NCBI GenBank assembly: GCA_900766825.1
Contig: CAAFWU010000045.1
Location: 1-39,544, forward strand
Source: Bacteroidales bacterium
GTDB taxonomy: Bacteria; Bacteroidota; Bacteroidia; Bacteroidales; Marinilabiliaceae
DNA length: 39,544 nt
Direction of reading: 5' to 3'
Under the pieces are notes generated by a model. It was not told where the DNA came from. It saw only the letters and a list, made by a program, of their open reading frames with translations, and did not search any database. A program made the position numbers and the translations under genes. Below, one piece after another: positions 1 to 8,438 of the stretch (within the stretch, counting starts at the first letter, position 1; every line of letters begins with the position of its first letter).

Positions 1-576
1 CAGAAAGAGCCCTTCTTCGATTTCTATTTCACCTTGAGCAGCCATGAGCCATACACTGTGCCAATGGAGAAAGAGATTGACGATGAATATCTTAACTCAA
101 TGCGTTACACAGATAAGTGTCTGGGTGACTTCATGCAGAAGGCCAAGACTCGCAGTTGGTGGAACAACACCCTCTTTGTTCTGGTGGCCGACCACGGTCA
201 TGTTGGTCCCGACAATGTGGACAACACTCATCGCAAACGATTCAACATACCTCTAATTTTTACGGGTGGCGCTCTGGCCGTATCCGACAGCATGGTCACC
301 AATTATGGCACACAGACCGACATTGCGTGCTCACTGCTTAGCCAGTTGAATATAGACAGCAAAGATTTTGTCTTTAGTCGCAACCTAATGGTCAAAGACA
401 CAGCTAGTTTCGCATTCTTTGACTTTACTGATGGCTTTGGCTATGTTACGCCCAACAACTATCAAGTCTACGATAACCCCATGCACCAATTCATTCGATT
501 GGATAAGGCAGAAGCCGACACCATAAAGGGCATGGTCTACCTACAAAAAATTGCGGAAGATTTTCACAGCAGATAG
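1..576 (+). CDS. LTA synthase-like sulfatase family protein, C-terminal part (5' end outside window)
   Basis: The open frame enters from the left edge, so only the last 191 residues are visible and the true start lies upstream. The piece carries the C-terminal half of an alkaline-phosphatase/sulfatase fold of the LTA synthase type: an SSHEPY segment, the metal-binding LVADHGH motif and the later H-R-K-R-F-N-I-P-L-I-F strand, in which the histidine is normally another metal ligand. Relatives are membrane-anchored enzymes whose catalytic domain faces the periplasm and transfers or hydrolyses phosphoglycerol or phosphoethanolamine groups. The N-terminal membrane segments expected for the family are not in the window, so the substrate cannot be told. 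Its stop lies six bases before the next gene, so the two are probably co-transcribed. Confidence 0.8.
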   Translation, partial: QKEPFFDFYFTLSSHEPYTVPMEKEIDDEYLNSMRYTDKCLGDFMQKAKTRSWWNNTLFVLVADHGHVGPDNVDNTHRKRFNIPLIFTGGALAVSDSMVTNYGTQTDIACSLLSQLNIDSKDFVFSRNLMVKDTASFAFFDFTDGFGYVTPNNYQVYDNPMHQFIRLDKAEADTIKGMVYLQKIAEDFHSR

Positions 577-582
577 AAAAAG

Positions 583-1839
583 ATGCAACGAGAAGATATA
601 GAAATAATGGCTCCTGTTGGCTCCTACGAGTCGCTTATGGCAGCCATTCAGGGAGGTGCTAATTCGGTCTACTTTGGCATAGAAAAGATGAATATGCGTT
701 CGCGGTCGAGCAACAATTTTACGTTCGATGACTTGCAGAAGATTTCGTCTATTGCCAAGGAGGCTGGACTGAAGACCTATCTGACTGTAAACACTGTGGT
801 CTACGACGAGGAGTTGGCTCTTATGCGCCAGATTGTTGATGCCGCCAAACGGGCTGGCATCACAGCTATCATAGCCTCGGACATGGCCGTAATCACCTAT
901 GCAAACGAAGTGGGTGTAGATGTTCACATATCAACCCAATGCAACGTTAGCAACTATCAGTCAGTCAAGTTCTTCAGTCAATATGCCGATGTCATTGTTT
1001 TGGCGCGCGAACTAAATATGACTCAGGTAAAGGCCATAAGCGACCAGATAGAGGCCGACGACCTAAGGGGGCCAAATGGCAACCGTGTTCGCATCGAGAT
1101 GTTTGCCCATGGTGCACTCTGTATGGCCGTTTCGGGAAAATGTTACCTCAGTTTGGACAATATGGCTGCTTCTGCTAATCGTGGGGCCTGTCTGCAAGTA
1201 TGCCGCAGAAAATACACCGTTCACGACGTAGATTCCAACATTGAATTAGAGGTCGATGGAAAATACATAATGTCGCCCAAAGACTTGAAAACCATTGGCT
1301 TCATGAACAAGATGATAGAAGCAGGTGTTAGAGTATTCAAAATTGAAGGTAGAGCTCGTTCGGCGGACTATGTAAAGACTGTTTGTAGCTGCTATGGAGC
1401 TGCAGCTCAGGCTATTGCTGATGGAACTTACTCGATGGAAAAGATTAAAGAGTGGGATGCTGAATTGTCAAAAGTCTTCAACCGTGGTTTTTGGGACGGA
1501 TACTATTTGGGTCAGACCATGGGCGAATGGAACGACATAAATGGCAATAAAGCCACGCACAAAAAGGTATACGTAGGCAAGGTAACCAACTTCTTTAAGA
1601 AAATAAGCGTTTGCGAAATTCACATTGAGACTAAGGACCTTAAGGTGGGCGACGACATTGTAATAATGGGTCCCACAACGGGTATAATAGAGCAGAAAGT
1701 GACCAACATACGCAACGCAGGAGGCTCCGAAGTGAGTGATGCTCAAAAGGGCGACGTGATTTCAATTTTAACTCAAGAACGAGCAAGAACGAACGATTTG
1801 GTCTATAAAGTGGTTGAGGCAAATTTAGTAGACGACTAA
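583..1839 (+). CDS. U32 peptidase family protein (tRNA/rRNA hydroxylation type)
   Basis: This 418-residue protein has the U32 signature at residues 172-190 (E172, F174, G177, C180, G185, C187, S190), followed by C203 and C207. Several U32 proteins (TrhP, RlhA, UbiU/UbiV) are not proteases but prephenate- or iron-sulfur-dependent hydroxylation factors that use such cysteines, so a tRNA or rRNA hydroxylation role is more likely than proteolysis. That assignment is inference from the family. The N-terminal region (LMAAIQGGANSVYFG) is typical of the TIM-barrel-like core. The start ATG at 583 follows the previous stop by six bases. Which family member it is (TrhP-like or RlhA-like) cannot be settled by eye. 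Confidence 0.88.
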   Translation: MQREDIEIMAPVGSYESLMAAIQGGANSVYFGIEKMNMRSRSSNNFTFDDLQKISSIAKEAGLKTYLTVNTVVYDEELALMRQIVDAAKRAGITAIIASDMAVITYANEVGVDVHISTQCNVSNYQSVKFFSQYADVIVLARELNMTQVKAISDQIEADDLRGPNGNRVRIEMFAHGALCMAVSGKCYLSLDNMAASANRGACLQVCRRKYTVHDVDSNIELEVDGKYIMSPKDLKTIGFMNKMIEAGVRVFKIEGRARSADYVKTVCSCYGAAAQAIADGTYSMEKIKEWDAELSKVFNRGFWDGYYLGQTMGEWNDINGNKATHKKVYVGKVTNFFKKISVCEIHIETKDLKVGDDIVIMGPTTGIIEQKVTNIRNAGGSEVSDAQKGDVISILTQERARTNDLVYKVVEANLVDD

Positions 1840-1851
1840 AAAAGTTTTGCT

Positions 1852-1883
1852 TTTGTTTAAAAGGTTGCTTATATTTACTTTCG
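1852..1883 (+). promoter_or_regulatory. Bacteroidetes-type promoter before the response regulator
   Basis: TTTG at 1852-1855, a 20-base spacer, and TACTTTCG at 1876-1883. This is one mismatch from the Bacteroidetes -7 consensus TAnnTTTG. It would start transcription about 55 bases before the response regulator ATG, separating it from the upstream U32 gene. Confidence 0.4.
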
Positions 1884-1944
1884 AATGGGTAGCAAACCCA
1901 AGTGATAAGCTAAAGCGACGTCGACAGATTTAGAAAGGAATCTT

Positions 1945-2325
1945 ATGGCTGAAGATATAGAAAAACCAACCATCTTAGTTGCAGAAGATACTGAAAGCAA
2001 CTATCTATTGGTCTCATACCTGTTGCGAAACGACTACCGTTTGGTGTGGGCTCACGATGGTGTGGAGGCATTGGAACTGTATGAGAAGGAGCATCCCCAA
2101 CTCATATTAATGGACATACGTATGCCCCGACTTGGTGGTTTGGCCACAACAGAGCAAATAAGGAGAACCGACACCAAGACGCCAATAATTGCCCTAACGG
2201 CCTTCGCCTTCGATAGCGATCGTGCGCAGACAATAGAGGCAGGGTGTAACGATTTTATCTCTAAACCCATAAATGCTGATATCCTCAAATCTACCATAAA
2301 GAAGCATCTCGGCATTTTGGTATAG
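1945..2325 (+). CDS. Stand-alone response regulator receiver (CheY-like)
   Basis: A 126-residue single receiver domain. It has the acidic pair E14-D15, the phosphoacceptor D57 in LILMDIRMP, the switch threonine T85 in ALTAF and the lysine K107 in SKPI, so it looks fully competent for phosphorylation. There is no DNA-binding or enzymatic output domain. The sequence style (TEQIRR, GCNDFISKPI) resembles receivers found in hybrid histidine kinases, which suggests it works as a phosphorelay shuttle or acts by protein contact. No histidine kinase is next to it, so it is an orphan regulator here. Confidence 0.9.
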   Translation: MAEDIEKPTILVAEDTESNYLLVSYLLRNDYRLVWAHDGVEALELYEKEHPQLILMDIRMPRLGGLATTEQIRRTDTKTPIIALTAFAFDSDRAQTIEAGCNDFISKPINADILKSTIKKHLGILV

Positions 2326-2356
2326 GTTCATAATGTACCTACGCCACATGCCCCAT

Positions 2357-2370
2357 CCCCCTACCCTACT
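2357..2370 (+). repeat. Copy 1 of intergenic CCCCTACCCTAC motif
   Basis: CCCCCTACCCTACT. The 12-base core CCCCTACCCTAC recurs at 18954-18965 and 24978-24989, always in intergenic sequence and on the plus strand. This copy lies between the response regulator and the dehydrogenase gene, about 160 bases before the latter's start. Function unknown. Confidence 0.5.
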
Positions 2371-2529
2371 GACAATACTAACCAATTAATATTGGCCAAA
2401 TGCAATTCTATAAAAATTGCGCAAAAGCCAAACTAACAGAAAGATAAACAACATAATTCCGCAATTTTGGGGCGAGTTCGATGTCTTGCACATCAATTTG
2501 CTCGAAAATAGAGAATATTAAAGAAGAAA

Positions 2530-3723
2530 ATGGGCAAAGTTTTACAAATAGGTGCAGGCGGTGTTGGAACCGTTGTTGCGCACAAAATGGCTGCGTTGCC
2601 AGAGGTATTTAGCGAAATCACGTTGGCCAGCCGCACGCAGGCTAAGTGCGATGCCGTTGCCAAGCGCATTGGTGGCAATCGTATAAAGACTGCGCAGGTC
2701 GATGCCGATGACGTTAAGCAACTCATAGCCCTCATTGAGGCCGAGAAGCCCGATTTGGTCGTCAACGTTGCTCTCCCATATCAAGATCTTCCTATCATGG
2801 ATGCTTGTTTGGCAACTGGCGTATCATATCTCGACACAGCCAACTACGAACCAAAAGACGTTGCCAAGTTCGAGTACTCATGGCAGTGGGCCTACAAGGA
2901 ACGTTTTGAACAAGCGGGACTTACCGCCATTCTCGGTTGTGGTTTCGACCCTGGCGTAACCTCGGTCTTCACAGCCTATGCAGCCAAGCATCATTTTGAT
3001 GAGATACAGTACCTCGACATAGTGGACTGCAATGCTGGCAACCACCATAAGGCTTTTGCAACCAACTTCAATCCAGAAATCAATATACGTGAGATTACTC
3101 AGCGCGGTCGTTTCTACGAGGCTGGCAAATGGGTTGAGACAGGTGCTCTTGAGATTCATAAGGGATTGAACTATCCCGAAATTGGAGAAAAGGAGTCCTA
3201 CCTTATGTACCACGAGGAGTTGGAATCGTTGGTCAAGAACTTCCCCTCAATCAAACGAGCTCGCTTCTGGATGACCTTTGGTCAGGAGTACTTGACCCAC
3301 TTGCGCGTGATTCAGGACATTGGTATGGCTCGCATCGATGAGGTTGAGTACAATGGCGTGAAGATTGTTCCATTGCAATTCCTCAAGGCTGTGCTGCCTA
3401 ACCCAGGAGACCTTGGTGCAAATTACGAGGGTTGGACCTCGATTGGTTGTCGTATCCGTGGTATCAAGGATGGCAAGGAGCGTACATACTACATATACAA
3501 CAACTGCAGCCACGAAGCAGCCTATAAGGAGACTGGCACTCAGGCCGTTAGTTACACCACTGGCGTGCCTTGCGCTCTCGGTGCCGAGATGTTTATGAAG
3601 GGCATTTGGAAAAAGCCAGGTGTTTGGAACGTCGAGGAGTTTGATCCCGATCCATTCTTGGCACGCTTGGGCGAACAAGGCTTGCCATGGCACGAGAAGT
3701 TCGATGTTGATTTGGAACTGTAA
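2530..3723 (+). CDS. Carboxynorspermidine/carboxyspermidine dehydrogenase (saccharopine dehydrogenase-like)
   Basis: A 397-residue protein beginning with a Rossmann NAD(P)-binding loop (GKVLQIGAGGVGTVVAHKMA) and continuing as a saccharopine-dehydrogenase-like enzyme. Segments such as ILGCGFDPGVTSVFTAYAAK and TTGVPCALGAEMF fit carboxynorspermidine (carboxyspermidine) dehydrogenase. This enzyme condenses aspartate semialdehyde with a diamine and reduces the product to carboxy(nor)spermidine in the alternative bacterial spermidine pathway. The partner decarboxylase (NspC) is not in the window. It is a single-gene unit: about 200 bases of spacer lie upstream and a strong hairpin terminator lies just downstream. 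The alternative reading, lysine-pathway saccharopine dehydrogenase, is less likely in Bacteroidales. Confidence 0.85.
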   Translation: MGKVLQIGAGGVGTVVAHKMAALPEVFSEITLASRTQAKCDAVAKRIGGNRIKTAQVDADDVKQLIALIEAEKPDLVVNVALPYQDLPIMDACLATGVSYLDTANYEPKDVAKFEYSWQWAYKERFEQAGLTAILGCGFDPGVTSVFTAYAAKHHFDEIQYLDIVDCNAGNHHKAFATNFNPEINIREITQRGRFYEAGKWVETGALEIHKGLNYPEIGEKESYLMYHEELESLVKNFPSIKRARFWMTFGQEYLTHLRVIQDIGMARIDEVEYNGVKIVPLQFLKAVLPNPGDLGANYEGWTSIGCRIRGIKDGKERTYYIYNNCSHEAAYKETGTQAVSYTTGVPCALGAEMFMKGIWKKPGVWNVEEFDPDPFLARLGEQGLPWHEKFDVDLEL

Positions 3724-3748
3724 AATAAGCAATTCCAAAAGTATAAAT

Positions 3749-3810
3749 TAGAAGAGCCCCCCAAGCAACAGATAGTTTTGTGCTCGGAGGGGCTCTTCTA
3801 CTTTTATTTA
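3749..3810 (+). terminator. Rho-independent terminator after the dehydrogenase gene
   Basis: A perfect 12-base stem (TAGAAGAGCCCC at 3749-3760 with GGGGCTCTTCTA at 3789-3800) and a 28-base loop, followed by the T-rich ACTTTTATTTA. It sits between the dehydrogenase stop and menA. Confidence 0.75.
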
Positions 3811-3891
3811 TGTATGTTGTGGTACGAGACCTTCACAACTAAGACTTACAAGAAATTTATTATACAGTATCTGGATATTAGGGTATAAAAG

Positions 3892-4815
3892 ATGGAAAAT
3901 AGCGGCAAGAGCAAAATTGCAGTATGGATATCGGCCTTTAGGTTGCGAACATTGGCGTTATCTTTTGCGCTCATCATTATGGGCACAGCTTTGGCCATTC
4001 AGCATGGTCAGTTTGACGGTGTGACCTTTGTTTTGGCTCTTGTTACAACGCTTTTTTTGCAGATTCTATCGAATTTATGTAATGATTATGGCGACACAGT
4101 TAGCGGAGTTGACCAAATGGAACGTAAAGGACCAGCGCGGACGGTGCAGAGTGGTGCTATAACTTTGAGTCAAATGCTTAGAGCAATGTATGTTTTTGGC
4201 ATTCTGTCGTTTCTGAGTGGTATTTTGCTCTTGATACAATGCTATTCTCGCTTGGGAAGCACTGGGGTGATTAGTTTGCTGGGCATTGGTATTTTGTGCA
4301 TTGTGGCTGCAGTGACCTACACAGTGGGGCGTAAACCCTATGGCTACATTGGGTTGGGCGACCTCAGTGTTTTTATTTTCTTCGGACTGGTGGGCGTAAT
4401 GGGAAGCAATTTTCTTTACTCGGGGAGCATTGAGCCTACGGCATGGCTGATGGCTTGCTCTATTGGTTTTCTGTCGATGGGTGTGCTGAATATGAACAAC
4501 TTGCGCGATGCTGATAGTGATGCTAAGTCGGGCAAAAGGACAGTGGTGGTTATGATGGGCAAAAGGGCAGCCTGTGTTTACCAGACCATTCTCATAGTGG
4601 CAGCGTTGGTGCTTTTGGCTCTCTATATTTTTTTATTTGGTCATTGGGCTCAGGCTATATGCTTTCTTGGTGCCATTGGCTTGCTTCGTCACTTGGTCTT
4701 TGTTCGCAAAAATTATGACAACGCTGAGGCTTTGGATACTCAGTTGAAAGTGGTGAGCATAAGTGCATTGTTAATTTCGTTGCTGTTTATGTGTGCTACG
4801 GTTGTTTGCGCATAG
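3892..4815 (+). CDS. menA: 1,4-dihydroxy-2-naphthoate polyprenyltransferase
   Basis: A 307-residue, very hydrophobic protein with about eight membrane helices and the UbiA-family signatures. The first aspartate motif is at about residues 61-74 (N61, N64, D65, D68, D74); the second is NNLRDADSDAKSGKRT after the middle of the protein. MenA attaches the isoprenoid tail to 1,4-dihydroxy-2-naphthoate in the inner membrane, giving demethylmenaquinone for anaerobic respiration. The length and the TVQSGAIT segment fit MenA better than other UbiA members. It stands alone, with no other men genes in the window. Confidence 0.92.
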   Translation: MENSGKSKIAVWISAFRLRTLALSFALIIMGTALAIQHGQFDGVTFVLALVTTLFLQILSNLCNDYGDTVSGVDQMERKGPARTVQSGAITLSQMLRAMYVFGILSFLSGILLLIQCYSRLGSTGVISLLGIGILCIVAAVTYTVGRKPYGYIGLGDLSVFIFFGLVGVMGSNFLYSGSIEPTAWLMACSIGFLSMGVLNMNNLRDADSDAKSGKRTVVVMMGKRAACVYQTILIVAALVLLALYIFLFGHWAQAICFLGAIGLLRHLVFVRKNYDNAEALDTQLKVVSISALLISLLFMCATVVCA

Positions 4816-5109
4816 ACGGAAGTAAAAAGTGCTAACAAAAAACGGTGAATTACGTTTAAAGAAATTACCATTAGAGCTAATAAACCTAAAGGGGAAATTA
4901 TATTCGAGGCAAACAAGTTTTTCGCCTTTATCTTGAAATTACACTCTATTTTGCATGTATTGTGGACGTAAGGATTGCCTTTAAGTATTAAACGGGCGCC
5001 TACAAAAATTTGCAAAATGAACAAAAAAGTGTAACAAGAGGCTGATAATACAATATAATAGGTTAATTTAGCAGTAAAGAAATAAAGAGACCCTCAAGAT
5101 AACTAAAAA
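4816..5109. other. Intergenic spacer between menA and the polysaccharide export genes
   Basis: This 294-base AT-rich spacer holds a weak hairpin (AGGC at 4907-4910 with GCCT at 4924-4927, followed by TTTATCTT) that may end the menA transcript. I could not pick a convincing promoter for the export operon. No RNA gene was recognised. Confidence 0.4.
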
Positions 5110-5913
5110 GTGAAGCTATCAATGAAGCTTTTGATAAAGCGAAGCAAGTCGTTGCTGACAGGTGTGGCGTGTGCACTAATAGGTGCATTGGCTACTTCGT
5201 GCATACCACAGAAACAAATTGTGTTGGTACGAGATGTTGTGCCTGATGCCGAAAACTATAAGCCAACAGACCAAATTACAGATCGTTACGTTCTTCAACC
5301 CAACGACTACCTCTTTATTAACGTATCGTCGCCAGATCCCAATCTCTCTACATTCTACAACCCATCGCAGAGTAACAGAACAGGAAGTTCAACAAACCAA
5401 AGAGCCGACTTGTTCTATTATGGTTTGGATGATAGTTGTAATATAGACTTCCCTGTTGTTGGTAGAATAAACTTGTCTGGCTGTACTGTGCCTCAGGCAA
5501 AAAAGATTATCCACGACGAGATAGCAAAAACTCTCAATGGCTTTGTGCTTACCGTGCGTTTGGCCACCAATACTTTTTCCATTTTGGGTGAGGTAAACAA
5601 GCAGGGGTCTTACACCATGTCTCGAAACCAGATTACAATATTTGACGCTATATCTCAAGCTGGCGGTTTTACATCCTATGCCAAGCGCAAAGAGGTTAAG
5701 TTGCTGCGTAAAAATGATAAAGGTGAGCTCCAAAGTTTTGTTATTGACATGACCAACGGCGAATTCATAGAGTCGGACATCTACTACGTCTACCCCAACG
5801 ATGTGATATATGTTCGCCCCGTATGGCACAAAGTCTTTGGATTCGGTGAGACATTCTCCGTTGCCTTTGTCACATCGCTCATAACACTCTACGTACTTAT
5901 CCGTTCCCTTTAG
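5110..5913 (+). CDS. Polysaccharide export outer-membrane lipoprotein (Wza family)
   Basis: The 267-residue protein has a lipoprotein signal ending in the lipobox A-T-S-C31, then a poly_export domain (YVLQPNDYLFINVSS, FPVVGRINLSG) and a SLBB-like part (FSILGEVNKQGSYTM, DAISQAGGFTSYA). It ends with a hydrophobic segment (FSVAFVTSLITLYVLI) that fits the amphipathic helix by which Wza-type channels cross the outer membrane. The frame opens with GTG at 5110; an in-frame ATG at 5122 would remove four residues and is an equally good start. The Wzc-like kinase follows after 38 bases, the usual arrangement in exopolysaccharide or capsule export operons. Confidence 0.9.
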   Translation: MKLSMKLLIKRSKSLLTGVACALIGALATSCIPQKQIVLVRDVVPDAENYKPTDQITDRYVLQPNDYLFINVSSPDPNLSTFYNPSQSNRTGSSTNQRADLFYYGLDDSCNIDFPVVGRINLSGCTVPQAKKIIHDEIAKTLNGFVLTVRLATNTFSILGEVNKQGSYTMSRNQITIFDAISQAGGFTSYAKRKEVKLLRKNDKGELQSFVIDMTNGEFIESDIYYVYPNDVIYVRPVWHKVFGFGETFSVAFVTSLITLYVLIRSL

Positions 5914-5951
5914 GCACGCAAAGTTAAGGTTAACAGAAAAGAAGATACTCG

Positions 5952-8411
5952 ATGGCAAACAATGAATATAAGGAAGAAGATTTGGAGGACAACCTCCTGT
6001 CGTTCATAGACTTTAGAAAACTTCTTTCAGATATTGTACACTATTGGTGGTTGTTCGTTCTCACAATGGCCATTGTGATTGTGGGACTTAAATACTACCA
6101 CCGCTATTGTCCTACAATCTACTCGGCGTACACCACCCTGATTATCGACAATTCCAACGAGTCTGGCTCCAGTGCCCAAATGAGTTTGGTTTCTGGAGTC
6201 CGACTTGGGCAGAGCATGCGCAATTTCGACAACCAATTGGCTATCTTGGGGTCTAAGTCGCTCATTTCGCGTGTTGTTGACAATATGGGAATCTACACTT
6301 CCTATTTCAATGTTGGTCGCATTAAGGACACAGAGATCTATCCATCGAACAACTACATAATTGTGATGGACTCAACCCATGTGCAACCCATTGAGACGCG
6401 AATTAATTTTTCGCCCATCGATGACAAGATGTTTGCCATACATGTGGAGAGTGAAGAGGCAAATCTCTATAACTATTCCATAGGTGAGTACATAAACAAA
6501 ATAGAGCATCTCAACTATGATGGCAAGTTCTATTATGGTCAACCTATTGTGACCCCATGGTGTGCCTTCACCCTTGTGGCCAAAGAACCTCTTAAGGGGA
6601 AAATATATGCAAAATTTCACGACCCTGAGGTCATAACAGCTCGTTTCACGGGAGGTCTATCAATTGAGCATGATACCAAAACGGAGTCGTCTGTTGTGAC
6701 GTTGCGAGTTAAGGGAGAGAATTCTCTTAAGAACATTGTGTTCCTCAATACTTTGACTCAGATGTACATTGACGATAACCTGAGTCAGAAGAATTTGATG
6801 TCTGACAACACCATTCGTTTCATCGATGGTCAGTTGGCCATGTTGTCCGACACCATGAACCGCGTTGAGGGCGAACTGAGTTCTTTCCGTTCAAACAATG
6901 GCATTCAGAATGATATGTCGCAGAAGGGTAAGAGCATTCTCGATGAACTGAAGACTTTGGATCGTCAGATGCAGGAGTTGGTCATTGAGCATAACTACTA
7001 TGACTACCTCTGTGCCTATTTGGACAACGATAGCATTCTGCAGAGTGGCGACATGGCACCTGCCACTTTCAATGTGCAGCGCCCAATAATAAACGAGCAG
7101 ATAAAGAAGTTGTTGGAATTGAGCGCAAAACGTCAGGTTTATCGAGACACATGGGGAAAGCAAGGTAACCCTATGTACGACGCTTTGGATGCTGAACTTA
7201 ACATTGCCAAGAACACTCTGCTAACAACCATAGAGAGCCAAAAGGCATTATGTGAAAAGATGCAAGGCGATGTTCAGATTCAAATTAATGACTACAATAG
7301 CCAGATGATGGCGTTGCCCGAGACCGAACGTAGGTTGCTGGGCATTGACAGAAAGTTTACTCTGAACAACGATATCTTTACCTTCTTAATGCGAAAGCGA
7401 TCCGAGGCTCAGATTCAGAGAGCATCGAATACATCGGATCACAAACTGTTAGACAAGGCTTGTGCAGCTGGCATCGTTAGTCCTAACATTAAGCAGAACA
7501 AGATGTTGGGTTATGCAGCTGCAATTCTTCTCCCCTTGGTGCTGTTGGTGCTCCGTCAGGTTTTGGACAAGAAGGTGCGTACGGTTAATGACATAACCAA
7601 ACTGACAAAGTATCCCCTTATCGGTGAGGTAAACAACAGCAAAAAAGAGACTCCTTTGGTTGTGCTCAATTATCCTCGTTCGCTTATATCTGAGGATTTT
7701 AGGCGCACGCGCATAAAGTTGGACTTTATGACCAAGACCAAGGATCACACAATGATTGCAATTACATCAGCTATGCCTGGCGATGGTAAATCTTTCATTG
7801 CCATTAATATAGCATCTGTTTTTGCTATTGCAAAGAAGAAGACTGTTTTGCTTGGTTTCGACTTGCGCAAGCCTGCCATTAACAAAACGTTCGACGTTAA
7901 ACAAGAATTAGGCATTACCGACTACTTGATTGGCAATTGCAAATTCGAGGATATTGTATACAACTACGAAGGTTTGGACGTTATCAGTTCTGGTACCATT
8001 CCCCCTAATCCACTGGAGATTATTATGAGCGATGAGTGCAAAGCTTTCCTTGAGGAGGTTAAATCTCGCTACGATGTTATAATTGTGGATACCCCACCAG
8101 TTGGTTTGGTTTCGGATGCTTTGCCTATTGCAAACATGGTAAACGCCACGCTCTTTGTGGTTCGTCAGGATTATACGAATAAGAACATTCTTCAGTATGC
8201 CCTCAACACCCTCAACGAGAATGAGGTGGGCAACGTCTGTTTGCTCATGAACGATATCAATAGCAAGAAGACTCGCTACGGATATGGCTACGGATATGGT
8301 AGCTATGGTAAGTATGGTCGTTATGGCAAATATGGTCAAAGCAAGTATGGCTATGGTTATGGCTACGGTAGCTATGACGATGACTCAAAGGGCTATTACA
8401 CTGAGGATTAG
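5952..8411 (+). CDS. Wzc-like polysaccharide co-polymerase / tyrosine autokinase
   Basis: An 819-residue protein. It has an N-terminal Wzz domain with a first membrane helix at about residues 28-48, a long periplasmic coiled-coil part, a second helix at about 516-540 and a cytoplasmic BY-kinase domain. The kinase shows Walker A (AMPGDGKS, about 608), Walker A' (LLGFDLRKP, about 636) and Walker B (VIIVDTPP, about 708). The last 45 residues form a repetitive Gly-Tyr tail with 15 tyrosines, the autophosphorylation cluster of this family. In known systems, cycles of phosphorylation control polymer length and export through the Wza partner, here encoded just upstream. The tail is encoded by a tandemly repetitive stretch at about 8270-8400, which could change in length between strains. 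Confidence 0.95.
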   Translation: MANNEYKEEDLEDNLLSFIDFRKLLSDIVHYWWLFVLTMAIVIVGLKYYHRYCPTIYSAYTTLIIDNSNESGSSAQMSLVSGVRLGQSMRNFDNQLAILGSKSLISRVVDNMGIYTSYFNVGRIKDTEIYPSNNYIIVMDSTHVQPIETRINFSPIDDKMFAIHVESEEANLYNYSIGEYINKIEHLNYDGKFYYGQPIVTPWCAFTLVAKEPLKGKIYAKFHDPEVITARFTGGLSIEHDTKTESSVVTLRVKGENSLKNIVFLNTLTQMYIDDNLSQKNLMSDNTIRFIDGQLAMLSDTMNRVEGELSSFRSNNGIQNDMSQKGKSILDELKTLDRQMQELVIEHNYYDYLCAYLDNDSILQSGDMAPATFNVQRPIINEQIKKLLELSAKRQVYRDTWGKQGNPMYDALDAELNIAKNTLLTTIESQKALCEKMQGDVQIQINDYNSQMMALPETERRLLGIDRKFTLNNDIFTFLMRKRSEAQIQRASNTSDHKLLDKACAAGIVSPNIKQNKMLGYAAAILLPLVLLVLRQVLDKKVRTVNDITKLTKYPLIGEVNNSKKETPLVVLNYPRSLISEDFRRTRIKLDFMTKTKDHTMIAITSAMPGDGKSFIAINIASVFAIAKKKTVLLGFDLRKPAINKTFDVKQELGITDYLIGNCKFEDIVYNYEGLDVISSGTIPPNPLEIIMSDECKAFLEEVKSRYDVIIVDTPPVGLVSDALPIANMVNATLFVVRQDYTNKNILQYALNTLNENEVGNVCLLMNDINSKKTRYGYGYGYGSYGKYGRYGKYGQSKYGYGYGYGSYDDDSKGYYTED
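8270..8400 (+). repeat. Coding low-complexity tract (Tyr-Gly repeats)
   Basis: Repeated TATGG(C/T/A) and TACGG(A/C/T) units encode the GYGYGYGSYGKYG-type tail of the Wzc-like kinase. The units repeat in steps of six and nine bases and stay in frame. Confidence 0.75.
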
Positions 8412-8438
8412 ACCAAGTAGAATACTATATTTTAATTG

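Noticed and set aside
583..1839. UbiU/UbiV-type ubiquinone hydroxylation protein
   Set aside because: The window shows menaquinone synthesis and Bacteroidales do not make ubiquinone; a tRNA or rRNA hydroxylation U32 protein is more likely.
4740..5024. Minus-strand frame of 94 codons at the end of menA
   Set aside because: Overlaps menA antisense, has no promoter-like sequence, and does not resemble a known small protein.
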